64,000 nucleotides of DNA from Bacteroidales bacterium (GTDB lineage: Bacteria; Bacteroidota; Bacteroidia; Bacteroidales; UBA932): NCBI GenBank assembly GCA_017550525.1, contig JAFZOU010000014.1, positions 18,022 to 82,021 of the forward strand, in the 5' to 3' direction. Shown here in pieces: positions 33,554 to 42,911 of this stretch (position 1 is its first letter; the number at the start of each line of letters is the position of its first letter). The notes beneath the pieces were generated by a model, which had not been told where the DNA came from, did no database searches, and worked only from the letters and a program-made list of their open reading frames with translations. The position numbers and the translations under genes were made by a program.

Positions 33554-34873
33554 ATGCGAAAAAAACTGTTATTTCTGCTGCCTCTGGCCATGCTGCTGGC
33601 GGCATCCTGTAACAAGGAGACTCCCGGAGAAGCCAGGAAGGACTTATCTCTTGCGGAAGAGGAGGTTACAACCTCTTTGCGTATCATTACGGGAAAAACC
33701 GGGACCAAGGCTTACAACGCTACGGATTACCCACTGAATGACGGTATTGAACGTCTGGATATCTACACCTTCCGCCAGAGTGGAGAGAACTCGGGCGAAA
33801 AGATTCACTACACGGTTACTCCGGACCCGAGCGGAGTTACGGTATACAATCTTAAGGATAAAAAGAATTCCGATATCGGAGTCCTTGTATTCGCTAATCT
33901 GGACGAAGATACGGCCACCCTGTTTGAAGGGTTTACCCTGTTCAATTTTTATGACAATGGTAAAATCTTCATCAATGCAGGAAATTTTGCCCCGGACGCC
34001 ATGCCGATGGCCGCAGCCATCAAACTGGATTACTCGGAGGACAAGACCATTGATCTGCCCCTAATGCGACTGTTGTGCCGCATCGACCTTGACAAACTGA
34101 AAATCGACTTTGACGATGAATCCCTCCGGGGAAAAGAGGTTTGGGTGCGCAACATCATTATCGGCAATGCGGTCAACGTGATGACAACGGTCAAATCCTA
34201 CAACTTTTCTGCAACGGATTTGTACGCTATGCAGTTCGGCTCGAAGACTACTCTGGCGGCCAATTCCTTTGGCGGGTTAGCTTACGGGTACAAGTTCACA
34301 ACTACGGCATACAGCCCTAGCGTAACATCCACCTATTACAGCCCTGGAGCAGGAAAGCTGGCGACCACGATTAAAGCTGCGTACAATGTCGTCTATCAGA
34401 AGGCCAAGGGGGTACTCACCATAGATGCCCCGGGGAATCTGTATGAGGCCACCGTGCAGTCTTACGACAAATCGGCCGGGCAAGGCCGCATTGTAACTGC
34501 GGGCGACATGACTTATCCGCATACCTTTACGGTCAACAAGAGCTTCTATGCTTACTATGCATCCCTTGCTAACCCTTCGGACATCATCTGCGACTACAAC
34601 AAGCAGGTGGCAACACAGAAACTTATCGTAGAACTGGAGATTGACGGAGAGACCTGGTTCTATCCCATCGAGCTCACAGACACCCAGCCCAACACGGTCT
34701 ATCAGATTGAAAACCTGACTATCAAGAATTTGGGCTCGGCATACGCCAACTTCTACGAGAAGAAATACGCAGCCGAATTCACCATCTCCGTGGCCGAATG
34801 GACGGAATGCCCCATTGCCAACTGGAACGTGGGAGTGGACCCGAATACCGGAGAGCCCGCCGCACAGGATTAA
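33554..34873 (+). CDS. Accessory fimbrillin-family lipoprotein 1
   Basis: 439 aa from the ATG at 33554. SPII signal 'LAMLLAASCNKE'. Fimbrillin traits: 'GIERLDIYTFRQSGEN', 'DIGVLVFANLDEDTA', 'PLMRLLCRIDLDKLKI', 'LIVELEIDGETWFYPIELTD', 'AEFTISVAEWTECPI'. Longer than the major subunit by a C-terminal insert rich in Ser/Tyr/Thr. A frame extension to 33485 passes through the terminator and is not used. Likely a minor shaft or tip-complex subunit. Confidence 0.75.
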   Translation: MRKKLLFLLPLAMLLAASCNKETPGEARKDLSLAEEEVTTSLRIITGKTGTKAYNATDYPLNDGIERLDIYTFRQSGENSGEKIHYTVTPDPSGVTVYNLKDKKNSDIGVLVFANLDEDTATLFEGFTLFNFYDNGKIFINAGNFAPDAMPMAAAIKLDYSEDKTIDLPLMRLLCRIDLDKLKIDFDDESLRGKEVWVRNIIIGNAVNVMTTVKSYNFSATDLYAMQFGSKTTLAANSFGGLAYGYKFTTTAYSPSVTSTYYSPGAGKLATTIKAAYNVVYQKAKGVLTIDAPGNLYEATVQSYDKSAGQGRIVTAGDMTYPHTFTVNKSFYAYYASLANPSDIICDYNKQVATQKLIVELEIDGETWFYPIELTDTQPNTVYQIENLTIKNLGSAYANFYEKKYAAEFTISVAEWTECPIANWNVGVDPNTGEPAAQD

Positions 34874-34885
34874 TAGGAGGAAAGT

Positions 34886-36223
34886 ATGAAACGATTATCA
34901 ATCATTCTGGGAGTGCTGGCCGCCGTGGCGGCCACCTCCTGCAATAAAGAATCGCCCGAAGGGCCTGCCGGAAAGGACGGGCTGTGCTCGGTCACCATCA
35001 GCATCGGGATGGAGCGCCCCGTCGTTCTCACGACCAAAGCCGATGCCTACAGCGCCAGTGAGGAAGATGACTTCATTGACCGCCTGGATATGTTCGAATA
35101 TGACAACACCGGCGTATTGGTTAACCGTAAGACTTGGGAAAACCCGTCCGGCCTGGACCTTTCATCCATCAGTTACACCGGTTACAGCGAATACAACAAA
35201 CGGAGGTACTGGCTATTCATGGCAAATTTCGATGAGGAGTCTGTGGAATTCCTGGCCAGTCTGGACGGGACGCAGATAGGCAGCGCCCCCTACAGCGTCA
35301 TCCCGCTGGAGGCCGGCAACTTCCGGCTTCACAAGCCGCTGATGGGCGGCGGGGCGTCTTATCAATTCAGTAAAGACGGGACAACCACCGCCACGCTGTA
35401 CAGGTATATGACCAAGTTTGAACTGGGGACCATCACGGCCGATTTTGACGACAGCGGCTATCTGGAGAGCGACGTAAAGCTCAAGAAGATTGCCATTATG
35501 CATGTGCCGAATTTCCTGAGGCCCTTCTATCGCTCAGTCACCAATGTCTTTGATCACAGCCAGATACCTCTTGGGCTGGGTTATTCCTATTCCAATGGCG
35601 GGAAAGGGAGCAGCATCGGCAATCTGGGTACTTATAACACGGGCGTAAACAGTGATGTCCGGGGCTATACGGCAACAGGGACATTCAATCCCGGGGACTA
35701 CGGCGCGACCGGGGCCCTCGACGCGGACTTCACCTATGCGTATAATTACAACAAGGGTGCGGCCAAAGGCGTCCTTACAACTGATGCACCGGGAGATATG
35801 CTGACGGCCACCACCCATACGTTTGGTGCCAGTGAAGGCATCCTCTGCAAGAGTGATGACGAAGACTGGCCGCACACCTACTCCATCAACAAGGTGCTTT
35901 ATACCATTCCCTGGTATCGCTACCAATATGGATACCTTTGGGGAACGGAAAGCAGTCAGGATGATACCCAGAAAATGGTCTTCCAGATTGAGATTGACGG
36001 CAAGGACTACTTCTACATCATTCCCATGCGTGAGTTGGAGGCCAATATGATATACAAGCTGAACAACATCAGCATCAAGGGACTCGGGAGTGAATACTGC
36101 AACTTCTATCCACGGAAATATGCCGGTGAAATCAACCCCATCAGCGTTGCCGGATGGACAGACTGCGAGATTGACAATATAGACATGGGGTACAAGGATT
36201 ACCTCGGAACCGAAATCTACTAG
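34886..36223 (+). CDS. Accessory fimbrillin-family lipoprotein 2
   Basis: 445 aa. Signal 'GVLAAVAATSCNKE'. Shares the plan of its neighbours: 'FIDRLDMFEYDNTGVLVNRK', 'YWLFMANFDEESVEFLASL', 'PLMGGGASYQFSKD', 'LYRYMTKFELGTI', 'MVFQIEIDGKDYFYIIPM'. Similar in order of motifs to the genes on both sides, which suggests tandem duplication and divergence. It follows the previous stop by 12 bp. Confidence 0.75.
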   Translation: MKRLSIILGVLAAVAATSCNKESPEGPAGKDGLCSVTISIGMERPVVLTTKADAYSASEEDDFIDRLDMFEYDNTGVLVNRKTWENPSGLDLSSISYTGYSEYNKRRYWLFMANFDEESVEFLASLDGTQIGSAPYSVIPLEAGNFRLHKPLMGGGASYQFSKDGTTTATLYRYMTKFELGTITADFDDSGYLESDVKLKKIAIMHVPNFLRPFYRSVTNVFDHSQIPLGLGYSYSNGGKGSSIGNLGTYNTGVNSDVRGYTATGTFNPGDYGATGALDADFTYAYNYNKGAAKGVLTTDAPGDMLTATTHTFGASEGILCKSDDEDWPHTYSINKVLYTIPWYRYQYGYLWGTESSQDDTQKMVFQIEIDGKDYFYIIPMRELEANMIYKLNNISIKGLGSEYCNFYPRKYAGEINPISVAGWTDCEIDNIDMGYKDYLGTEIY

Positions 36224-36227
36224 GCCT

Positions 36228-37589
36228 ATGAGAAAGACAATCAGATTCTTAATCCCGGCAGTGCTGGTGGCGCTTGCCGGATGCGAGTCGGAGCCGCTGG
36301 ATATGGCTTTCGGGGTTGAAAGTGGCGGACAGGAGGTGGTGAGCATCTCTTTCAGCGTGATGCCCTTTGACACGCCGGGCACCAAGAGCATCGCGGCCGA
36401 CAACGTAGATGACGAAGTGGACAGGATAGACATCTATGCTTTTGAGAGCAACGGCGATGTACACGGACACACCGTTATCGGCGAATATGGCGGCGACCCG
36501 CTGGACCTGACACAGGTAACGTTCAAGGATTCCGGTCCGGCCGGAACTACCAGGAAATACCTCATTATCGCCAATCTTGATCCAGATAGCGCAGCCTATA
36601 TCGCCACGCTGGACAAAACCGGCATCTGCACTTATCCCAAGGCCTTCATTCCCTGGAGCGCCGGAAACTGCAGGCCGAACCGTCCACTGATGGGCACTAC
36701 TGTAAGTCTCGGTTTTTCCGCGAGCACTGTCAATACTGCGCAGGTTTCACTGATGCGCTATATGTCCAAGTTTAAGATTGAGACCATCACGGCCCAATTC
36801 TGGGGTGACCCGGACTTGTACCGGAACGTGTACGTAAAGCACCTGGCCTTTATCAACGGCTGGGATATTGTGCGTATCTGCCAAACGGCCCCGCAGGACT
36901 TCTATAACGCTGACTGGGACATTTTCGGCCCGAAGGGATGGTCCAGCTATACATTTGGCGGAGCCGAATATCATTATTACATGGCTAATTGTTTCCTTGG
37001 TCAGAATGAGTGGAGCACGTACAATATGACCTATGCCGATATGCACGGGACCTACAATCAGGGCACCTACGGCGGTACGGGTAAATTGAACCAGAACTTC
37101 CACTATATCTACAACGACAATTGGATGCAGGAAAAGAATACCATCAATCTTGATGCTCCTGCTTCGTTGGCCGCAGTCTCGCAACAGACCTGGGACACTA
37201 ACGCCTACCTGCCCCAGTTGGCCGGGAAACTGTGCAGCGATATCGATGGTTATCTGGGCCCACTGCAGGTGAACAAAGTGTTCTACACCCTTCCAACCAA
37301 GTTCAACGCCTGGTTCTCGGAGCCAACTTATGGTGACGAATCTCAGAACAGCGAACTACGGCTGTGCCTTGCCGTGAAGATCAATGGCACGCTGTACTTC
37401 TACACGAAGATGATTACTGGCTTGAATCCCAACATGTACTATATCATCCACAACATCACTCTTGCCGGTGAGCCGTCAGAGTATGCCAACATATGGGTAA
37501 GGGGCGGCCAGGTTACCAAGGCTGGTGAGACTGAAGAACAATGGCGCGTTCACGGCAATGTGGCCGAAATAGACAACCTTGTGTTATGA
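36228..37589 (+). CDS. Accessory fimbrillin-family lipoprotein 3
   Basis: 453 aa. Signal 'AVLVALAGCESEP'. Motifs: 'DEVDRIDIYAFESNGDVHG', 'KYLIIANLDPDSAAYIATL', 'NRPLMGTTVSLGFS', 'LMRYMSKFKIETITAQFWG'. These align by eye with the preceding gene (for example 'LYRYMTKFELGTITADF'), so the two are paralogues. The stop overlaps the next start (ATGA). Likely tip or adhesin subunit. Confidence 0.75.
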   Translation: MRKTIRFLIPAVLVALAGCESEPLDMAFGVESGGQEVVSISFSVMPFDTPGTKSIAADNVDDEVDRIDIYAFESNGDVHGHTVIGEYGGDPLDLTQVTFKDSGPAGTTRKYLIIANLDPDSAAYIATLDKTGICTYPKAFIPWSAGNCRPNRPLMGTTVSLGFSASTVNTAQVSLMRYMSKFKIETITAQFWGDPDLYRNVYVKHLAFINGWDIVRICQTAPQDFYNADWDIFGPKGWSSYTFGGAEYHYYMANCFLGQNEWSTYNMTYADMHGTYNQGTYGGTGKLNQNFHYIYNDNWMQEKNTINLDAPASLAAVSQQTWDTNAYLPQLAGKLCSDIDGYLGPLQVNKVFYTLPTKFNAWFSEPTYGDESQNSELRLCLAVKINGTLYFYTKMITGLNPNMYYIIHNITLAGEPSEYANIWVRGGQVTKAGETEEQWRVHGNVAEIDNLVL

Positions 37590-38311
37590 GACAGTTTAGA
37601 TGCTTCGCGATGCTCAGCATGACAATTCTGCTGGCATCCTGCTCGGTCAAGGAAGACCGCAGCGACTGCCCCTGCTGGCTCACGGTGGATGCAGAAAACA
37701 CAATCTCCGTAAGTGCATGGTTCGGCAGCCACCAGTTACTGGACAATCATTCCGGAGGTTTTGTAGACCACACTGTTCCCAGGGGCATGGTGGAACTCAC
37801 CGCACACAAGGGAGCCTTTACCGTTGAAGTAGGTCACCAGATGGACAGTCTCTTCGCCCAGCGGTCGGTGTTGAACACCAACGCAGAGACGGCCGGACAC
37901 ACCGTCCACCTGAACAAGAACTTCGCCACGGTGGAATTGGACTTCAAACAGGAGGATGACGGTCGCACAAGCTACGACCTTCTGGTAACCGGAACAGTGA
38001 ACGGCGCGGATACACGCACGCTTGAACCGGCAGAAGGCCCATTCAGCTGCGTTCCGGAGCTGAATTCCAAAGGCAGAGGCTATGCCTTCCGTGTACCTCG
38101 CCAGAAGGATGAGAGCCTGAAAGTCATCCTTTCCTCAGAAGGCAATCCGGTGGAGACTATTGACCTGGGCCACCTGATAGCTAAGAGCGGATTTGACTGG
38201 ACCAAGGAATCCCTTGGCGATGTCCATATCCTGGCCGACATTCCCGCTAACACCTTCACCATCACCGTCAAGGAATGGGAAGGCCCGGTGACTTTTGAGA
38301 TAACCATCTGA
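37586..38311 (+). CDS. Mfa2-like fimbrial anchor lipoprotein
   Basis: 241 aa. Signal and lipobox 'MRQFRCFAMLSMTILLASCS', then 'DRSDCPCWLTVD', typical of Mfa2/FimB-type anchors ('CPxxL' after the lipobox). Two beta domains follow, with 'VPRGMVELTAHKG' and the ending 'TFTITVKEWEGPVTFEITI'. It would tether the fimbria to the outer membrane. The residues CFAMLSMT are encoded by a copy of a dispersed repeat (37598-37624). It is the last gene of the operon. Confidence 0.78.
   Translation: MRQFRCFAMLSMTILLASCSVKEDRSDCPCWLTVDAENTISVSAWFGSHQLLDNHSGGFVDHTVPRGMVELTAHKGAFTVEVGHQMDSLFAQRSVLNTNAETAGHTVHLNKNFATVELDFKQEDDGRTSYDLLVTGTVNGADTRTLEPAEGPFSCVPELNSKGRGYAFRVPRQKDESLKVILSSEGNPVETIDLGHLIAKSGFDWTKESLGDVHILADIPANTFTITVKEWEGPVTFEITI
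37598..37624 (+). repeat. Degenerate dispersed repeat (family B) within the Mfa2-like signal peptide
   Basis: AGATGCTTCGCGATGCTCAG followed by CATGACA, a variant of the repeat AGATTCTTCGCTTCGCTCAG + AATGACA seen at 49021-49050. It encodes CFAMLSMT in the signal peptide. Confidence 0.6.
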
Positions 38312-38316
38312 TAACG

Positions 38317-38346
38317 AAGCGAGGACTTGGGGTCTTCGCTTTTTTG
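38317..38346 (+). terminator. Terminator of the fimbrial operon
   Basis: Stem AGCGAGGAC (38318-38326) / GTCTTCGCT (38332-38340) followed by TTTTTG, right after the Mfa2-like stop. Confidence 0.75.
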
Positions 38347-38377
38347 TTTGATAATTCGTGTAAAAAAGCTAAATTTG
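38347..38377 (+). promoter_or_regulatory. Bacteroides-type promoter for the GH97-GH65 gene
   Basis: TTTG 38347-38350 and TAAATTTG 38370-38377, spacer 19 bp; start site about 38384, 18 bases before the ATG at 38402. Confidence 0.7.
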
Positions 38378-38401
38378 ACAATAATCAAATAGCAGTTCTG
38401 T

Positions 38402-41400
38402 ATGAAGCGGTTATTGACTGTGTTGATTGTCGCAATAAGCTTGCAGGCATGTGAAAAGAATACGTTGTGCGTGAGTTCTCCTGATGGAAGAATTGATGTA
38501 TCTTTTATTCTGTCAAAGGATGGAGACCTGGCTTACAAAGTGGATGTGGATGGACGTCCATTTGTGAGCGAATCGAGTCTCGGAATGGAATGCAGAGATA
38601 GCGCAGTTATGCTTTCTAGTGCTTTACGTTTGATGTCTTCAAGAGAATCATCACACAAGGAGCATTGGATGCAGCCATGGGGAGAGAATAAGGAGATGCT
38701 TGATGAACACCGGGAGTTGGAGGTGAAACTTGTCAATGACGATTGCACTCTGACGCTTCGTTTCCGTGTGTTTAATGACGGGGTGGGGTTTAGGTATGAG
38801 TATGAGATTCCAAGCGAAGCGAAGGAATCTATTATCATCACCGATGAACTGACTCAGTTCAACATCGCTCAGGATGGCGACTCCTGGTCCATTTCGGCGC
38901 ACTTTGATTCATACGAGCAGGAGTACCGTAAAATGAGGCTCTCTGAGCTGGAGGATGCGAATACGCCCATGACTTTCCGCACCGATGACGGTCTCTACGG
39001 GAGCATCCACGAGGCTGCGCTGGTCGATTTCCCGGAAATGACGCTCCGAAGGAAGGATGGTATCCTCACCGCCGCTCTTGCCCCGGACGGCCCCGGGAAC
39101 CTGAAGCAGAAAGCCATCGTCCCTGGAACCTTCCATAGCCCGTGGCGCACCATTCAAATCGGCCGGAAGGCCGTTGACCTTATCAATTCCAGCCTTATCC
39201 TTAACCTGAACGAGCCTTGCGCCATTGAGGATGTCTCGTGGATTAAACCGGCCAAGTACGTGGGCGTATGGTGGGGGATGCATCTTGGCCTGTATTCCTG
39301 GGGCAAGGATGCAAGGCACGGGGCAACAACCGAAAGGGCTAAGCAGTACATCGACTTTGCTGCGGCCAATAACGTTGACGCAGTGCTCTTTGAAGGCTGG
39401 AACGACGGCTGGACTGTGGCTAATGCCCACCACGACTTCGACTTTACTAAGCCCGCTCCGGACTTTGACCTTGACACCGTTCTTGCATACGCCCGGGAAA
39501 AGGGTGTTGACTATATCATCCATCACGAGACCGCCGGCGAAGTGGCGTGGTACGAGAAGCAGTTGGAAAAGGACCTGGACTATGCCGCCCAAAGGGGCAT
39601 CCACGCACTCAAGACCGGCTATGCCGGATGGCTTCTGGACGGGCACTACCACCACAGTCAGTACGGGGTGAGGCACTATGCCAAAGTGGCCCGGGAGGCT
39701 GCTGATAGGCATATCATGGTGGATGCCCACGAGCCCATCAAGGAGACGGGCCTGAGGCGCACCTACCCCAACTTCATGACACGGGAAGGCGCCCGCGGAA
39801 TGGAGTGGAACGCCTGGAGCAGCGGCAACAAGCCCTCGCATCACGAGATACTGCCGTTTACACGCCTTCTTTCCGGGCCGATGGATTATACCCCTGGAAT
39901 CTTCGATATTCAGTACCGGAGCATCGCCGGAAACCCTGACGTGAAGGTATGGAACAATGTCCATTCGTCTCAGTGCCGGGTTAACACAACCCTCGCCAAG
40001 CAGATTGCCCTCTGGGTGGTACTGTATTCCCCGATGCAGATGGCAGCAGACCTTATCGAAAACTATCAGGGTCACCCGGCTTTCCAGTTCTTCAGGGACT
40101 TCAATCCGGACTGCGACTGGTCCGAGGCCCTGCAGGGGGAAATCGGTGAGTGGGTTTCCATCTCCAGGCGCGCCGGGGACGAGTTCTTCTATGGTGCCGT
40201 GACAAACGAGGAAGGCCGGACGCTCAAGCAGCCGCTGTCCTTCTTGAAGCCCGGAATAATCTATACCGCCACCATCTATGCCGATGCCCCTGACTCGGAC
40301 TGGGAGACCAACCCTTATGCATATTCCATCGGCACAAAGATGGTCACCTCGGATGACTCTCTGGATGTTATCCTTGCCCCCGGTGGTGGCCAGGCAATTA
40401 GTTTTAAGCCCACGGCCTGTTATGATTCCTGGAGCATCACGGCCATAGACCATAATTCCACCGAATACTACGGCATAGCCATGGCAAACGGGCATCTGGG
40501 AATTCTCCCCGGAAGGGAACCTTTCAGCATACAAGAAGTGGTTCAGAACACGGTCTATGCCTATAGCGAAGAAACCGGTGTAAATGCCGTAGTCCCTGCG
40601 CCTGTTCCGTTTAATGTAACAATGTCTTTGGACGACATTGCCATCCAAGCGGTGTCGGACTGGAACCAGACAGTGGATATGCGAAAAGCCGAACACCGGA
40701 CAAGTTTTGTTGCCGATGAGAAAGTAAAGGTAGATTACCGGGTCGTGGCCCTAAGGGATAACCCCAACTGTTTGCTCATGGATATCCGGGTTAAGGCCAT
40801 GATGCCTTGCCGGGTAGCGTTTTCCAACTCTCCCGACAACTGCCCGGAAGGGATGAGAATAGCGGTAAAAAGCATCGGCAGGAAGGAGAGAACCCTACGG
40901 CGGGGTGAGACGATGAGTTATGTGCTGGTAGCGTCAATCCAGACTTCCCCCCAGCCGTTTGGCCCGGAGGAAGAGCTGGCGTCACTTGACTGGGAGGATG
41001 CCGTGAAAAGGCATCACAAGGCATGGGCACGCCTATGGGAAAGCGACATAGTGATCGAGGGTGATGCCAAGGCTCAGGCTGTGGTGAGAATGGCACTTTT
41101 CAATCTGTATGGTTCATGCCGGGAAGGCTCTCCACAGAGCATCCCGCCGATGGGCCTTTCTGCCAGAGGGTACAATGGTCATATCTTCTGGGACTCTGAG
41201 ATGTGGATGTATCCGATACTGCTGGTGATGAACCCGGAGATGGCGAGCTCAATGCTACAATATCGTCTGGACCGTCTGAAAGGGGCGGCAGAAAGGGCCC
41301 AGTCGTTGGGATACCAGGGCCTCCTATTCCCATGGGAGTCAGACGCTGACGGTAATGACTCCACTCCATCCTGGGCCCTGACTGGGGAGTTGGAACAGCA

Positions 41401-42184
41401 TATATCGGCCGATGTCGCTATAGCCGCATGGAATCGGTATTTGGTTACGCGAGATACTGTAAGGCTTCGCGAGTGTTGGCCACTTCTGAGCGGCGTGGCG
41501 GAGTTTCTGGAGAGCCGTGTGACTGAGAATCTGGACGGCAGTTACTCAATTCTGGATGTTGTTGGGGCCGATGAATATGCGGAGCACGTGAATGACAATG
41601 CCTATACAAATGGTTCGGCCAAGATAGCTCTCCGCGCCGCTGTTGAAGCTGCCGGAATTCTTGGAGAGAACACACCTTCTAGCTGGACCGATATAGCCGA
41701 CGGGCTCCGGATTCCGGAGAGAGGCGGCGTGACAATGGATTACGAAGGTTACGATGGCCGCCTTACAAAACAGGCCGATCCCAATCTTTTAGCCTATCCT
41801 CTGGGGCTGATTACAGACCCGGAACGTATCCGGAACGACCTTGAGTATTATTCCTCAAGGATTGATATGAAAGATGGTCCAGCCATGACCTGGGGCATCT
41901 TTGCGGTGCAATATGCCCGCCTTGGAGATACAGAAAAGGCATATGAGTATTTTCGCCGGAGCTATGAGAGCAATCTCCGTCCTCCGTTTGGCGCACTTGC
42001 AGAAACCCCTGTTTCAGGAAATCCCTACTTCGTTACCGGTGCCGGAGCGCTGCTGCAGGCGATCATTTATGGCTTTGGTGGGATTGCGATTGGGCCGGCA
42101 GGTGTTGAAAGGAAAGAATCGCAACTCCCAAAAGAGTGGCGAAGTATGACATTATCTTTCACTCATAATGAGGTGATGAAGTGA
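38402..42184 (+). CDS. GH97-GH65 fusion lipoprotein (double alpha-glycosidase)
   Basis: 1260 aa, SPII signal 'IVAISLQACEKN'. Residues ~20-690 are GH97: 'HALKTGYAGWLLDGHYHH', 'HIMVDAHEPIKETGLRRTYP' (~438-457; the Glu is a family base in the SusB type), 'TREGARGMEWNAW', 'GPMDYTPGIFD'. This SusB-like set points to an inverting alpha-glucosidase. Residues ~715-1240 are GH65 of the acid trehalase/PGGHG type: 'GYNGHIFWDSEMWMYP' (~925), 'GYQGLLFPWES', 'DVVGADEYAEHVNDNAYTN' (~1053) with the catalytic Glu. Two alpha-glycosidases in one chain suggest sequential removal of alpha-linked glucose (or galactose) from one glycan. Base composition in the first ~400 bp is more AT-rich than the rest. Confidence 0.85.
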   Translation: MKRLLTVLIVAISLQACEKNTLCVSSPDGRIDVSFILSKDGDLAYKVDVDGRPFVSESSLGMECRDSAVMLSSALRLMSSRESSHKEHWMQPWGENKEMLDEHRELEVKLVNDDCTLTLRFRVFNDGVGFRYEYEIPSEAKESIIITDELTQFNIAQDGDSWSISAHFDSYEQEYRKMRLSELEDANTPMTFRTDDGLYGSIHEAALVDFPEMTLRRKDGILTAALAPDGPGNLKQKAIVPGTFHSPWRTIQIGRKAVDLINSSLILNLNEPCAIEDVSWIKPAKYVGVWWGMHLGLYSWGKDARHGATTERAKQYIDFAAANNVDAVLFEGWNDGWTVANAHHDFDFTKPAPDFDLDTVLAYAREKGVDYIIHHETAGEVAWYEKQLEKDLDYAAQRGIHALKTGYAGWLLDGHYHHSQYGVRHYAKVAREAADRHIMVDAHEPIKETGLRRTYPNFMTREGARGMEWNAWSSGNKPSHHEILPFTRLLSGPMDYTPGIFDIQYRSIAGNPDVKVWNNVHSSQCRVNTTLAKQIALWVVLYSPMQMAADLIENYQGHPAFQFFRDFNPDCDWSEALQGEIGEWVSISRRAGDEFFYGAVTNEEGRTLKQPLSFLKPGIIYTATIYADAPDSDWETNPYAYSIGTKMVTSDDSLDVILAPGGGQAISFKPTACYDSWSITAIDHNSTEYYGIAMANGHLGILPGREPFSIQEVVQNTVYAYSEETGVNAVVPAPVPFNVTMSLDDIAIQAVSDWNQTVDMRKAEHRTSFVADEKVKVDYRVVALRDNPNCLLMDIRVKAMMPCRVAFSNSPDNCPEGMRIAVKSIGRKERTLRRGETMSYVLVASIQTSPQPFGPEEELASLDWEDAVKRHHKAWARLWESDIVIEGDAKAQAVVRMALFNLYGSCREGSPQSIPPMGLSARGYNGHIFWDSEMWMYPILLVMNPEMASSMLQYRLDRLKGAAERAQSLGYQGLLFPWESDADGNDSTPSWALTGELEQHISADVAIAAWNRYLVTRDTVRLRECWPLLSGVAEFLESRVTENLDGSYSILDVVGADEYAEHVNDNAYTNGSAKIALRAAVEAAGILGENTPSSWTDIADGLRIPERGGVTMDYEGYDGRLTKQADPNLLAYPLGLITDPERIRNDLEYYSSRIDMKDGPAMTWGIFAVQYARLGDTEKAYEYFRRSYESNLRPPFGALAETPVSGNPYFVTGAGALLQAIIYGFGGIAIGPAGVERKESQLPKEWRSMTLSFTHNEVMK

Positions 42185-42323
42185 CTTTTAGATAAATAAC
42201 TCATCCAGTGTAATGACACGATATTGTGCAGTTGATAAAAATATTTATTATTAAGTGTTTATTCCTAAAGGTTGGATTATTAATTTATTCTTTGTTAATT
42301 TGCAGAATGAAAAGTAAAGCCAT

Positions 42324-42911
42324 ATGATAAATCCAATGATAACACCTGTTTTCGACAAAGATAAGGCTATAAATGTAGTCTTATATGTTGCCAATAGACT
42401 GGAAAAACGGGATTTTCATAAGATATTCAAGATTATTTATTTCGCCGACAAAGCACATCTCTCAGATTGGGGACGGACTATTTCGGGTGACTCATTCGTC
42501 GCTATGAATGATGGGCCTGTCCCTACACGCATTTATGATATGTTCAAGGTCGTGCGTGGAGACAGTCTTTATTCCTCTGATGAGAGCATAGTTGAGTTCT
42601 ATTCTCAATTCTTTAGTGTGGAGGGTAATTATTTTCTTAATCCGTTGAAAGATGCGGATATGAGTTATCTTTCACAAAGCGATATAGATTATCTTAATCA
42701 ATCCTTGTCGGAAAACAAGGATTTGTCTTTCGGTGATGTCAGAGAAAAATCTCATGATTTTGCTTGGAGGAATGTAGCAAAAGATACGATCATGAATTTT
42801 TCTGATATGATGAGAGAGGAGGGTAATACTGAAGATTTCGTTTCTTTTGTTAACGAGAAGATGCTCATTGACAAGTTCTATGCAGCAAGACGCGAGAAGG
42901 TATGCCAATAG
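42324..42911 (+). CDS. Panacea-domain antitoxin (DUF4065/SocA-like)
   Basis: 195 aa. 'MITPVFDKDKAINVVLYVAN', 'HKIFKIIYFADKAHLSDWG', 'GDSFVAMNDGPVPTRIYDMFK' and 'HDFAWRNVAKDT' match the Panacea (SocA-like) antitoxin domain, which neutralises very diverse toxins. It overlaps the next gene by 10 bp, the usual toxin-antitoxin layout. AT-rich compared with neighbours, a sign of transfer. Confidence 0.85.
   Translation: MINPMITPVFDKDKAINVVLYVANRLEKRDFHKIFKIIYFADKAHLSDWGRTISGDSFVAMNDGPVPTRIYDMFKVVRGDSLYSSDESIVEFYSQFFSVEGNYFLNPLKDADMSYLSQSDIDYLNQSLSENKDLSFGDVREKSHDFAWRNVAKDTIMNFSDMMREEGNTEDFVSFVNEKMLIDKFYAARREKVCQ

Noticed and set aside
38805-38835. Segment resembling family B repeat in the GH97 gene (CCAAGCGAAGCGAAGGAATC)
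   Set aside because: The match is limited to the GAAGCGAAG core and the protein segment fits a normal GH97 loop; likely chance.
38909-40696. 595-codon open frame opposite the GH97 gene
   Set aside because: Antisense shadow caused by codon bias; the plus-strand GH97 motifs are unambiguous.
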